A stretch of 64,000 nucleotides of DNA from Streptomyces olivaceoviridis (lineage in GTDB: Bacteria > Actinomycetota > Actinomycetes > Streptomycetales > Streptomycetaceae). The stretch lies in contig NZ_BMUI01000012.1 in NCBI RefSeq assembly GCF_014650115.1, forward strand, positions 186,001 through 250,000, given 5' to 3'. The number at the start of each line of letters is the position of its first letter. Within the stretch, counting starts at the first letter, position 1. The position numbers and the translations under genes are program-made. The notes under the pieces were generated by a model. The model ran no database searches. It had not been told where the DNA came from and saw only the letters and a list, made by a program, of their open reading frames with translations. Below, piece after piece: positions 44,051 through 52,036 of this stretch.

Positions 44051-44630
44051 GTGGGCGTGAGGCCGGCGTCGACGCCGGCGCGCAGGGTGGTCGGTTCGTT
44101 CAAGTGGGCCGTGGCGGTTGCGGCGCTGTTGCTCTGCGGGGCCGGGGTGGCGCGGTGGGTGACGCCGCTCGGGTGGTGGTCGTGCCGGCCGTCGTCGCGG
44201 TCGCGACGTGTCTCGTCGGCGGGGTGTGGCATCGGGCCGGCGCGGCCACGCTGGTGGCGGTGGCGGGTTTCGCGCTGACGCTGTTCGCCGGGCCCGTGGT
44301 GTACGAGGGGTACACGCGCACCGCGGGCGAGCCGGTGGACACGGTCGTCGTGGACGTCGTCGGCCAACACCGCGGGCACGGTGCCGACATGGTGTGCACG
44401 GTCCGCGAAACCGGACGGCGAGCGGGGCACGTTCGAGGTGTCCCCGACGCGGAACCGCTTCGGACAGGCCGGGAAGGGCGACCGGATCGTGGCCCGGGAA
44501 GACCCGCTGGGACTGCTCGGTCCCTGGCTCCGGTGCGGGCCCGGGGACCAGGACACCACCGGGATCACCGTCGCCACCACGATCGGGCTCACACCGCCGG
44601 TCGGTGCCTCCGTCTTCTATGGGGGCAGCG
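44051..44630 (+). pseudogene. Membrane-protein gene broken by frameshifts
   Basis: A hydrophobic protein can be pieced together from three frames. Frame one gives PARRVVGSFKWAVAVAALLL and ARWVTPLGWW. Frame two gives VVVPAVVAVATCLVGGVWHR and EGYTRTAGEPVDTVVVDVVG. Frame three gives DGERGTFEVSPTRNRFGQAG and DPLGLLGPWLRCGPGDQDTT. The first shift is in the GGTGGTGG run at 44171-44180 and the second near 44408-44425. The natural ending also seems lost, because the sequence runs into the antisense of a kinase remnant. It was probably a two-to-four-helix protein of unknown role, now inactive. Confidence 0.65.
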
Positions 44631-44642
44631 GCGCCGCAGCGG

Positions 44643-45530
44643 TCAGGGGGCGGCGCCGCCCGGGGTGTACCCCGTACCCGGAGGAGTTCGCTCCGGCGCC
44701 CGGCCGAGTGCCTCCCACTCCGGGTCCGGCAGGGCGAGGAGCCGTTCGACGCGGTCCGCGGCGGGCAGTGGGCCGTGGTCTCCTGTCACCCGCAGCGCCG
44801 ACACCGCCGTGATGTGTCCCAGCCGGAGCGCCTGCGCCGTCGTGAGGCTCCGCAGCAGGCCCGCGAGGAAGCCCGCGGCGAAGGCGTCGCCCGCGCCCAC
44901 GGGTTCGACCACCGCCGTCCGCAGCGCCGGCACGGTGCACACGCCGTGGTCGGTGACGGCGGTGGCGGCGCGGGCGCCGTCCTTGACCACGAGGATGCGG
45001 GGGTGCGGCAGCAGGTGCCGTACGTCGGTGACCGTCAGGTCCTCGCCCCACAGGCCCTGGGCCTCGTCGAGGCCGACCAAGACGATGTCGGCCCGGTCCG
45101 CGAGCCGGCGCAGCACGGTGGCCGCGGTGCCGTCGGGCCACAGGGCGGGGCGGTGGTTGACGTCGAAGCTGACCGCGTGGGGGCGCGCGTCCACGGAACC
45201 GGTCAGGGCCTTCGTGACCAGTGCCCGGCAGGAGGCCGACAGGGCCGGGGTGATGCCGGTGAGGTGCAGCAGGGCCGCCGAGCGCAAGGGCTCCTCGTCC
45301 AGCAGTTCCGGGCCGAGCGCGGAAGCCGCCGAACCGGTCCGGTAGTAGTGCACGCGCGTGCCGGTGGCGGAGTCCGGGCTCTTCACCAGGAGACCCGTGG
45401 GGTGGCGGGTGTCGGTGCGGACGTGCGAGACGTCGACTCCCGCGGCGGACATCGTGGCGCGCACGCGCCTGCCCGACGGGTCGTCCTCCAAGGTCAGCCG
45501 GGCGGCTGCGGTGACTGATTCAGTAGCACG
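44643..45530 (-). pseudogene. PfkB-family sugar kinase lacking its N-terminus
   Basis: About 290 codons encode most of a PfkB/ribokinase-like kinase, resembling 2-keto-3-deoxygluconate kinases. They begin GVDVSHVRTDTRHPTGLLV and continue TGTRVHYYRTGSAASALGPE and SFDVNHRPALWPDGTAATVL. The anion hole and catalytic aspartate are in VEPVGAGDAFAAGFLAGLL. The first 60-70 residues, which carry the GGAxxNVA substrate-binding motif, are absent. What precedes (RLTLEDDPSGRRVRATM) matches no kinase start. The frame is open to 45578 but reaches a repeat and a terminator instead of a promoter. It is presumably inactive. Confidence 0.65.
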
Positions 45531-45547
45531 AGGAGGGGAGGACGCCC

Positions 45548-45589
45548 GGACGGGTACAGGCCCTGACCGGACGGGCACAGGCCCTGACC
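45548..45589. repeat. 21-base tandem direct repeat
   Basis: Two adjacent copies (45548-45568 and 45569-45589) of GGACGGGTACAGGCCCTGAC plus C differ at one base (T/C). The second copy supplies the left arm of the following terminator. It may have arisen by duplication near the truncated kinase end. Confidence 0.85.
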
Positions 45590-45620
45590 CTCGGTCCGCG
45601 GACGGGACCGAGGGTCAGGG
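45582..45620 (-). terminator. Strong terminator after the two-domain acetyltransferase gene
   Basis: CCCTGACCCTCGGTCC (45582-45597) and GGACCGAGGGTCAGGG (45605-45620) are perfect 16-base arms with a 7-base loop, the strongest hairpin in the window. It starts 15 bases beyond the stop of the minus-strand gene at 45636. Confidence 0.85.
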
Positions 45621-45635
45621 CCGTGCTGAAGCGGG

Positions 45636-46562
45636 TCAGGCCGCGCCGCGGGAAGAGCCGTGGGGAAGGTCGAGGGAGCGCGATTCCTCCACGACGCGGT
45701 ACCCGGCGCTCGTGTACAGGTTCATGGCCACCTCGTTGCCGCCCCACACGGTGAACATCAGCATCGAGTCACCGGCCGCGAGCGCGACCTGTTCGCCGGC
45801 CGCCATCGCGGCGCGCCCGTACCCCTTGCCGCGGTACCGCTCCTGGACGTACAGCGAGTAGCCGTACGTCACCCCCGGCAGATGCCCGTGCCGCAGCCAG
45901 CCGGTGCCGATCGGCTCGCCGGCCGCTTCGAGCACCAGGACGGTGTTGTCGGGCGTCTCCAGCCCCTGGGGCAGCAGCTTCTCGAAGTCCCGGTCGGCCT
46001 TGCGCGCGGCCTCTTCCGGGGTCAAAGCCCCCGACCGGACGATGCCGGCGACGTAGGCGGCCGTCTCGGAGGCGCGCCAGGCCGGGTACTCGGCCGGGGT
46101 CATCGGCCGCGCGGTGACGCCGTCGAGCGGCTCGGGCGGTGAGCCGATGCTCCGCGCCCTGAGCTGGCCCCGGACGCCGTAACCGTCGAACAGGTCACCG
46201 GCGGGCTCGGTGAGCCGTATGCCCAGCCGGCGCGCGCCGCGCTCCGCGCACCACGCCTCGGCCCAGTCCCGGGCGGCCTGTTCGTGCCCCCGGCCGGTGT
46301 GGGGGGTGTCGACACGGAGGTCGTGGATACTGCCCGCGAGGACGCCGTTGTCGTCGGCCACCTCCACGGCGACGTGTCCCACCCGGGTCCCGGCGTCCGT
46401 GATCTCGGCGACGGTCCAGTCACCGATGCGGGCGCGGATGTCCTCCACCAGGCGCCCGGCCGCGGCCACGCCGAGCCCGGCCGCCGTGTAGGAGGCGTGG
46501 AGCCGCCGCTCGAAGTCCTTCTGCCATGCGCTGCGGTCTTCAAGGATGCTGAATGCTGTCAC
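45636..46562 (-). CDS. Two-domain GNAT acetyltransferase
   Basis: This 308-residue protein carries two GNAT units, a common actinobacterial layout. The N-terminal unit includes IHDLRVDTPHTGRGHEQAAR, with the motif worn to TGRGHEQ. The C-terminal unit has YGYSLYVQERYRGKGYGRAA with the intact RGKGYG acetyl-CoA loop, followed by MNLYTSAGYRVVEE. The second domain should be catalytic and the first may be structural. The substrate is unknown; mycothiol synthase and aminoglycoside acetylases share this organisation. GTG 46562 is well supported by AAGGTGAT. A strong terminator follows. Confidence 0.85.
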   Translation of the reverse strand: MTAFSILEDRSAWQKDFERRLHASYTAAGLGVAAAGRLVEDIRARIGDWTVAEITDAGTRVGHVAVEVADDNGVLAGSIHDLRVDTPHTGRGHEQAARDWAEAWCAERGARRLGIRLTEPAGDLFDGYGVRGQLRARSIGSPPEPLDGVTARPMTPAEYPAWRASETAAYVAGIVRSGALTPEEAARKADRDFEKLLPQGLETPDNTVLVLEAAGEPIGTGWLRHGHLPGVTYGYSLYVQERYRGKGYGRAAMAAGEQVALAAGDSMLMFTVWGGNEVAMNLYTSAGYRVVEESRSLDLPHGSSRGAA

Positions 46563-46845
46563 TTGATCACCTTAGAGTTGTCCGTCAACCGCACGGGACG
46601 GCAGAAGCCGCACACGCGTCGACGTCAACGCAATCGGCGTGAACAGCCCATACGGACGACGTCGGTTCGCGTCACATCGATGGACCGGCGTGCGGCATCG
46701 GTCCAGCCCGCATCGACCACCCATGTCGCTAACACGGCTTTCCAGACACACATTATGATCATGCTTCACATTCGCCGATCGGCTGAATCGTTCCGCTGGG
46801 GGATCGTCCGCATGCAGCGTTGTCGAGCGGAAGAGGAGTCGCGGG

Positions 46846-47082
46846 ATGGCCGACTGGAAGCAGATCAGCGGCGCGCTCACAGCCATCTCGGCGGGCTCGC
46901 GCACCTCGGTGTGGGGGGTGAACGCGGGCGGCAGCATCTATCGCTTCACCAACCACGACGCGAGCCCGTGGGTCCTGATCCCCGGCGGCCTCACCGGCAT
47001 CGGCGCGGGTGTCGACGGCACCGTGTGGGGCGTCAACTCGGCCGGGAACATCTACCGCTACACCGGCGACCTGCCCGGCTGA
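46846..47082 (+). CDS. Minimal tectonin-repeat (beta-propeller fragment) protein
   Basis: The 78-residue protein consists of two tectonin/TECPR repeats and little else: WKQISGALTAISAGSRTSVW, with GVNAGGSIYRF, then LIPGGLTGIGAGVDGTVWGV with NSAGNIYRYTGD. Tectonin proteins are usually six-bladed lectin-like propellers of 200 or more residues; two blades could only form a propeller by assembling several copies. GAGGAG before the ATG suggests it is translated. No signal peptide is seen, so it is cytosolic or exported by another route. It stands alone between a divergent acetyltransferase gene and a gap. Confidence 0.75.
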   Translation: MADWKQISGALTAISAGSRTSVWGVNAGGSIYRFTNHDASPWVLIPGGLTGIGAGVDGTVWGVNSAGNIYRYTGDLPG

Positions 47083-47366
47083 CCCGGCCTCCGCTCCATC
47101 GACCCGTGCGCCGCCCGAACGCCCTGGGATGGACGAAGCCGTCTGCGTGGCACCGGCCGTCCGTGGTCTCAAGGGGGGTGTGGAGGCGCGGTGGCAGCTG
47201 CCGAACGGCTGCTGGAGCGGTGGGCTCGCGCCCTCGGCACCGACGTCCGGCGCGGCCACGACGGGCGGTCCCCCCGTGCGGGCGGCGGGCACGCTCCGGT
47301 CCGTCGACTCATCGTGAGGGGGCTCGCGACGGATACGGGGACCGGGAGGGAGGGAGACTGGGGGGC
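47083..47366. other. 284-base gap with a possible tiny ORF
   Basis: A GTG at 47191, preceded by GGAGG, opens a 59-codon frame (AAAERLLERWARALGTDVRR and so on) whose TGA overlaps the ATG of the next gene by four bases. It could be a small coupled gene or a relic; no domain is recognised. No terminator was clear after the tectonin gene. Confidence 0.25.
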
Positions 47367-48113
47367 ATGACGGACAGGCTCGGCGTTCCCGTGGGCGGCT
47401 CCGGCGGGGCGCTGCCGGTGTGCGCCCTGGGGCGGGAGTCCGCGCGTGCGCTGCGGCTCGTGGCTGCCGGACAGTGGCGACCCGCCCCCGCGGACGCCGA
47501 GGCGGCGGTGGCCGTCCTGGGCCGGCTCACCGCCCCGCTGCCGGTCCGGCGGGGCGCGGCGGCGCGGACACGGGCCACGGACCGGGACCGACGGCTCCAG
47601 CGCGTCCTGCGCACCGTCCTGCACCACCTGGACGCGGGCACCGTCAGCCCGTCGGCCGCCGCTGTGCTGGCGGCCGTCGCGCGGGCGCTGCTGCCCTGGC
47701 ACGGCGTCCCCAACCCGCCGGCCGCGGCGGCAGCCCCGGCGTACGGGGCCCGGCCAGGGGCGTCGGACGGCGTGGCACGCGCGCCGACCGTGGCGGGTGA
47801 GACCCTGCTCCCCGCTCTGATCGCGGTGTTCAGCGCCCTGGCCGCGCCGAGCCCGCCGGGGGCCGGTCCGCTCACGCCGCCCGCCGAGCCCTGGCAGGTC
47901 CGGTACGAGGGGCGGTTCCGGCGCCACGGCCACCCCGCGCCCGGCGTGTGGACGGCGCGGACAGTCCACTGCCCGGGATGCGGGGGTACGACCGGGCCGT
48001 GGACGGTGACCTGCGACTGGTCCCGGATCGCGCTGGGCTGCCCGTGCGGGACCGTGACCCGTGCCCACGGCCTGGCCTTCTCGGAGGTCTGGCTCTTGCT
48101 GCCGGATGTGTGA
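47367..48113 (+). CDS. Hypothetical protein with C-terminal cysteine motif
   Basis: The 248-residue protein has a helical alanine/arginine-rich first part (LRLVAAGQWRPAPADAEAAV). A proline/alanine-rich linker follows, then a C-terminal cysteine-containing region: TVHCPGCGGTTGPWTVTCDW and IALGCPCGTVTRAHGLAFSE. The CPxC and CPC cysteines could bind zinc like a ribbon. I do not recognise the family. GGGAGGGAGACTGGGGGG precedes the ATG, so translation should be good. It converges on the LysR gene. Confidence 0.6.
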   Translation: MTDRLGVPVGGSGGALPVCALGRESARALRLVAAGQWRPAPADAEAAVAVLGRLTAPLPVRRGAAARTRATDRDRRLQRVLRTVLHHLDAGTVSPSAAAVLAAVARALLPWHGVPNPPAAAAAPAYGARPGASDGVARAPTVAGETLLPALIAVFSALAAPSPPGAGPLTPPAEPWQVRYEGRFRRHGHPAPGVWTARTVHCPGCGGTTGPWTVTCDWSRIALGCPCGTVTRAHGLAFSEVWLLLPDV

Positions 48114-48290
48114 CCGGCGTCGTCCACGAGGTGGGATCGACGACCGCCGGCTCCGGCCCGCACGCGACCGGTCCGCGCCGACGCCCGTCTCCGGGAAGGC
48201 GGGGCAACCCGTGAGCGGGCGGTGGCGGCGCACCGCGGTGGAACCGCGCTCGCCGACCGGGCGGAGCCGGCGGGGGCTGAGGGAGGTGAT

Positions 48291-49292
48291 TCACGTCAGC
48301 GCGTCGGCGGGTCCCGCGGCGGTGGCCCACCGGGCGGGCAGGGCACGGCCGTCCCGGGCGCCGCGTGGCTCCGCACGCTTCAGCCACTCCCGGTAGGCCG
48401 GCGCCTCCCGGGCCACGGCCCAGTAGGCCTCCTCCAACTCCGGGTAAACCTCGTCCAGTTCGGCCTCGGTATGGGCCGCCAGCAGCAGGCGCACCCCTAT
48501 CGGGTCGCCCTTCAGCGGGCGGATCGCGAGGTCGGGACGGGGATGGGCGGTCGGCTGGCTGACCGTGACGACCTCGCCGGTGGCGGCCAGTGAGTACGCG
48601 GTGAGGTAGTCGCCGTGCAGCATCTCGGGGTTGAGGCCCGCGGCACGCAGGACCCGGCTCAGGCCGTCCCACTCGCCGTCGACCGTGGAGTCGACCATCC
48701 AGCGGTCACCGGCCAGGTCGGCGAGGCTCAGCTCCGGCTGTGAGGCGGCCGGATGGTCCGCGGCGAGGGTGACGAACTGCGGTTCGCGCTCGACGAGCAC
48801 CCGCAGGCACAAGCCGGGCGGGATGCGCAGCGGGCTGCCCTCGACCTCGTGCACGAACGCCATGTCGAGCCGGCCGGCGGCGACCATGGCCAGCAGGGCG
48901 TTGCCGGAGACGTTCATCTGGAGTGTCGGTGCGGGGCCGGGGCGTGCCCTCAGCAGGCGCAACCAGCCCGGGATGGCCCGGCTCGCGGTGGCGCCGATGC
49001 GCAGCTGGAACCCGCCGGCGGCGCGGGCGGCGGCTGCCCTGGTCTCGGTGACGATCGCCGCGAACTCCGCGACCAGGGGCCTGGCCCGGCTCAGCACGGC
49101 GAGCCCCAGCGGGGTGGGACGGCAGCCGGCCTGGGTGCGTACGAAGAGCTGAGCGCCGAGGGCGCGCTCGATGCGCCGTAGCTGAGTGCTCAACGAGGGT
49201 TGCGCCAGGCCGAGTTGCCGTGCGGCTTTGTGCAGACTGCCGGTGTCGGCGATGGCGCACAGGACGCGCAGGTGCCTCACCTCCAGCTCCAT
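48291..49292 (-). CDS. LysR-family regulator of the neutral protease
   Basis: This 333-residue LysR protein has its helix-turn-helix at the start (MELEVRHLRVLCAIADTGSL, LHKAARQLGLAQPSLSTQLR) and an effector domain from about residue 90 (FQLRIGATASRAIPGWLRLL). It is divergent from a snapalysin gene. In Streptomyces, small neutral protease genes are known to be activated by such an adjacent LysR protein. ATG 49292 is used because the helix-turn-helix begins there; there is no Shine-Dalgarno, so the mRNA may be leaderless. An ORF start at 49343 would add 17 unrelated residues. A dyad with T-N11-A lies in the intergenic region. Confidence 0.9.
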   Translation of the reverse strand: MELEVRHLRVLCAIADTGSLHKAARQLGLAQPSLSTQLRRIERALGAQLFVRTQAGCRPTPLGLAVLSRARPLVAEFAAIVTETRAAAARAAGGFQLRIGATASRAIPGWLRLLRARPGPAPTLQMNVSGNALLAMVAAGRLDMAFVHEVEGSPLRIPPGLCLRVLVEREPQFVTLAADHPAASQPELSLADLAGDRWMVDSTVDGEWDGLSRVLRAAGLNPEMLHGDYLTAYSLAATGEVVTVSQPTAHPRPDLAIRPLKGDPIGVRLLLAAHTEAELDEVYPELEEAYWAVAREAPAYREWLKRAEPRGARDGRALPARWATAAGPADALT

Positions 49293-49366
49293 GGGGGGAG
49301 CGTAGGACGGCGCACGGCACCGCACCAGACGTTCAAGTGCCAACGAACAGGGACGAGTCGGCCCGC

Positions 49367-49383
49367 GATAGCCCCGGGCTATC
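49367..49383. promoter_or_regulatory. LysR operator between regulator and protease genes
   Basis: GATAGCCC, C, GGGCTATC is a perfect 8-base inverted repeat with a 1-base centre. It contains T-N11-A (49369 to 49381), the LysR box. It lies 74 bases before the LysR start and 90 bases before the protease start. Confidence 0.75.
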
Positions 49384-49473
49384 CCCGATTGCCATCATCC
49401 CCCGCCCCGTTGGCCTGCCCGAGACTCACAGGCAACCGATCGTTCCACCCCACAGGACGAGAAGGAGCCCCCC

Positions 49474-50163
49474 ATGGCGTCGTTCCGCAGCAGCACCGGG
49501 TCGAAGCAGACCAGAAGACTCCTGACCCTGGCCCTCGGTCTCGGTCTGGCCTCCGCCGCACTGGGTACCGCGAGCCCGGCGAGCGCCCGGAACACCGCTG
49601 AGGCACCGACCCGCACCGCCACCGCCGGCTACGTGGGCACGGCCGACAGCGCCGGCAGCAAGGCGTTCTTCGACGCGGTGCTCAAGTCGGTCGCCGAGCG
49701 GCAGGCCGACCAGCCCTCGCTGAAGGTGGTGACCGTCTACTACAACGCCTCCCAGGCCCCGAGCTTCCGCTCCCAGATATCGAGCGCCGCCTCCATCTGG
49801 AACAGCTCCGTGTCGAACGTCAAGCTCCAGGCGACCTCGGGCGCCGGTGACTTCACCTACTACGAGGGCAACGACCCGCGCGGGTCCTACGCTTCCACCA
49901 ACGGGCACGGCAGCGGCTACATCTTCCTGGACTACGCGCAGAACCAGCAGTACGACTCCATCCGCGTCACCGCCCACGAGACCGGCCACGTGCTGGGCCT
50001 GCCGGACCACTACAGCGGTCCGTGCAGCGAACTGATGTCGGGCGGCGGCCCCGGCCCGTCCTGCACCAACCGGTACCCGAACGCCACCGAGCGCTCCCGG
50101 GTCAACCAGCTGTGGGCCAACGGCCTGGCCAAGGCCCTGGCGAAGGTGAACCGGACCGGCTGA
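49474..50163 (+). CDS. snpA: Snapalysin, secreted small neutral metalloprotease
   Basis: The 229-residue preproprotein has a signal peptide (residues 1 to about 39, ending PASA), a short propeptide and an M7 catalytic domain. The zinc site is HETGHVLGLPDHYSG: His168, Glu169, His172 and Asp178, matching the HExxHxxGxxD of snapalysins, where aspartate replaces the usual third histidine or glutamate. Two cysteine pairs may be formed (CSELMSGGGPGPSC). It is exported and degrades proteins in the medium. AAGGAG lies before the ATG. The divergent LysR gene probably activates it, and a strong terminator follows the stop. Confidence 0.93.
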   Translation: MASFRSSTGSKQTRRLLTLALGLGLASAALGTASPASARNTAEAPTRTATAGYVGTADSAGSKAFFDAVLKSVAERQADQPSLKVVTVYYNASQAPSFRSQISSAASIWNSSVSNVKLQATSGAGDFTYYEGNDPRGSYASTNGHGSGYIFLDYAQNQQYDSIRVTAHETGHVLGLPDHYSGPCSELMSGGGPGPSCTNRYPNATERSRVNQLWANGLAKALAKVNRTG

Positions 50164-50188
50164 CCCCACGCAGCCCGGCCGATTCACC

Positions 50189-50228
50189 CGGTACGGACCG
50201 CGGCTCGACGCTGCCGCGGTCCGTACCG
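50189..50228. terminator. Bidirectional terminator between protease and importer operon
   Basis: CGGTACGGACCGCGG (50189-50203) and CCGCGGTCCGTACCG (50214-50228) are perfect 15-base arms with a 10-base loop. It sits between the stops at 50163 and 50260. Confidence 0.85.
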
Positions 50229-50259
50229 CCGTCGTACGGCCGGTACACCGTTCCGGCGG

Positions 50260-51258
50260 TCACCTCTCCCCCGCCACCGTCCGCAGATAGGCGCCGAGCC
50301 GGGCGATCGCGGACGGGTTGCGGGGGCTCTCCACCAGGTCGGCGTAGTCGAGGGCGACGATCCGCCGGTGCCTGATGGCGGAGACGTCGCGCAGAGGGGC
50401 GTAGGAGAGCAGGAACTCCTTCTTCCGCTCGGCGCTCACGTCGCCGTAGTCGCAGATCACGATGACGTCCGGGTCGCGCTCGACGACGCTCTCCCAGCCG
50501 GCCGTGGTCCAGGAGTCCGCCACGTCGTGCATGACGTTGACGCCGCCGGCCTCGGTGATGATCTGCTCCGGGGCGGCGTAGCGGCCGGAGGTGAAGGGTG
50601 TGTCCTGGCCGCTGTCGTAGAGGAAGACCGAGGGGCGGTCGGCGCCCTTGGGAGCCTTCGCCCGCACGTCGGCGATCTGCTTCTCGAAGCCGTCGACCAG
50701 CGCTTCGGCCCGCTTCTCGACGCCGAACAGTCTGCCGAGGTTGGTGAGGTCGGTGTACAAGGCGTCCAGGGGCGGCATGACGCCCCGCGAGGTCTTCGTA
50801 CGCCCGTTGCGGCAGGACTCGGTGAGGACGTACGAGGGGATGCCGAGCTTCTCCAGGGCGTCGGGGGTGAAGCCGCCGTCCTCGCGGAAGCCGTAGTTCC
50901 AGCCGGCGACGACGAGGTCGGCGCGGGCGTCGAGGACGTTCTCCTTGGTGAGCTGGTCCTTGGACAGCCAGGGCACCTTGTCGTAACCGTCCTTCCACGG
51001 CACGCGGCTCAGGTCGCCCTTGTCGTCGGGCATGGCGAAGCCGGCCATGCGGTCCTCCAGGCCGAGCGCGAACATCAGCTCGGTGATGCCGACGTCGTTG
51101 GTGACGACGCGCTCGGGAACCTTGTCGTAGGTCACCTCACGGCCGCAGTTGGTGAGCGTGACGGCAGGGGATCGCGCGTCCTCGGCGGACTCGACCGTGG
51201 CACCGCAGCCGGTGGCGGTCGCGGCGAGACAGAGGGCGGCGGCGAGCAGCGTGCGCAT
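50260..51258 (-). CDS. Cobalamin-type ABC transporter binding lipoprotein
   Basis: The 332-residue protein has a lipobox near ATATGCGA (cysteine at residue 18) and a class III periplasmic-binding fold typical of BtuF, FecB and FhuD. Markers are YDKVPERVVTNDVGITELMF, LVVAGWNYGFREDGGFTPDA and DRPSVFLYDSGQDTPFTSGR. Family members bind cobalamin or iron-siderophores; the riboswitch upstream points to cobalamin or cobinamide. It is the third gene of the operon, eight bases after the ATPase. Confidence 0.88.
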   Translation of the reverse strand: MRTLLAAALCLAATATGCGATVESAEDARSPAVTLTNCGREVTYDKVPERVVTNDVGITELMFALGLEDRMAGFAMPDDKGDLSRVPWKDGYDKVPWLSKDQLTKENVLDARADLVVAGWNYGFREDGGFTPDALEKLGIPSYVLTESCRNGRTKTSRGVMPPLDALYTDLTNLGRLFGVEKRAEALVDGFEKQIADVRAKAPKGADRPSVFLYDSGQDTPFTSGRYAAPEQIITEAGGVNVMHDVADSWTTAGWESVVERDPDVIVICDYGDVSAERKKEFLLSYAPLRDVSAIRHRRIVALDYADLVESPRNPSAIARLGAYLRTVAGER

Positions 51259-51266
51259 GGTGGTCC

Positions 51267-52034
51267 TCAGGTGGTGGGCGGAAGCAGGTCGAACAGGAGC
51301 TGGACGGCGCCGGTCACCGGATGCCGCACGGGGTGCGCGCGGATGCCGAACACCTCGGCGAGCAGGGCGGGGCGCAGTACGTCGTGCGGCGGGCCGGCGG
51401 CGACGATCCGGCCCTTGTCGATGACGTACAGGACGTCGCAGTGGGCGGCGGCGAGGTTCAGGTCGTGCAGCGCGGCCAGGACGGTCAGGCCACTGTCGCG
51501 GACCAGGGACAGAACATCCAACTGGTGGGCGATGTCGAGGTGGTTGGTGGGTTCGTCGAGGACGAGCACCCGGGGTTGCTGCGCCAGCGCGCGGGCGATG
51601 AGGACCCGCTGCTTCTCGCCTCCGGACAGACCGGCGAACCCCCGGTCGGCGAGGTGGGCGACGCCCGTGCGGTCCATCGCCCGCGCACAGGTCTCCCGGT
51701 CGGAAGCGGCCGTACGGCCGCGGTGCGGCAGCCGCCCCATGGCGACCACCTCGGCCACGGTGAAGTCGAACTCGGCCGACGACTCCTGGGGCAGCGCCGC
51801 GAGCACGCGGGCGGCGGCCCGCGGGTCCATGGCGTGCAGGTCGTCGCCGTCCAGCCGCACCGCCCCGGCGGTCGGCCGCAGCGCCCGGTACACGCTGCGC
51901 AACAGGGTCGACTTGCCGCTGCCGTTGGGGCCGACGAGTCCGACGAACGTCCCGCTGTCCGCGGTGAGGTCGATGTGCTCGACCAGGCGGGTTCCGGCCG
52001 CCTCGATCGTGATGTCATCGATGTCGAGTCGCAT
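51267..52034 (-). CDS. Cobalamin/siderophore ABC transporter ATPase
   Basis: The 255-residue protein is a classical ABC ATPase. The Walker A is GLVGPNGSGKSTLLRSVYRA, the signature is FAGLSGGEKQRVLIARALAQ, the Walker B is PRVLVLDEPTNHLDIAHQL, and the switch histidine lies in VLAALHDLNLAAAHC. It closely follows the FecE/BtuD/HmuV type. It powers import of the ligand carried by the downstream lipoprotein. It starts two bases after the permease gene. The riboswitch indicates cobalamin as the likely cargo. Confidence 0.92.
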   Translation of the reverse strand: MRLDIDDITIEAAGTRLVEHIDLTADSGTFVGLVGPNGSGKSTLLRSVYRALRPTAGAVRLDGDDLHAMDPRAAARVLAALPQESSAEFDFTVAEVVAMGRLPHRGRTAASDRETCARAMDRTGVAHLADRGFAGLSGGEKQRVLIARALAQQPRVLVLDEPTNHLDIAHQLDVLSLVRDSGLTVLAALHDLNLAAAHCDVLYVIDKGRIVAAGPPHDVLRPALLAEVFGIRAHPVRHPVTGAVQLLFDLLPPTT

Positions 52035-52036
52035 GC

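Noticed and set aside
47191..47370. 59-codon ORF overlapping the next start
   Set aside because: Start signal and overlap are attractive but there is no homology that I can name; mentioned in the gap entry and not called as a gene.
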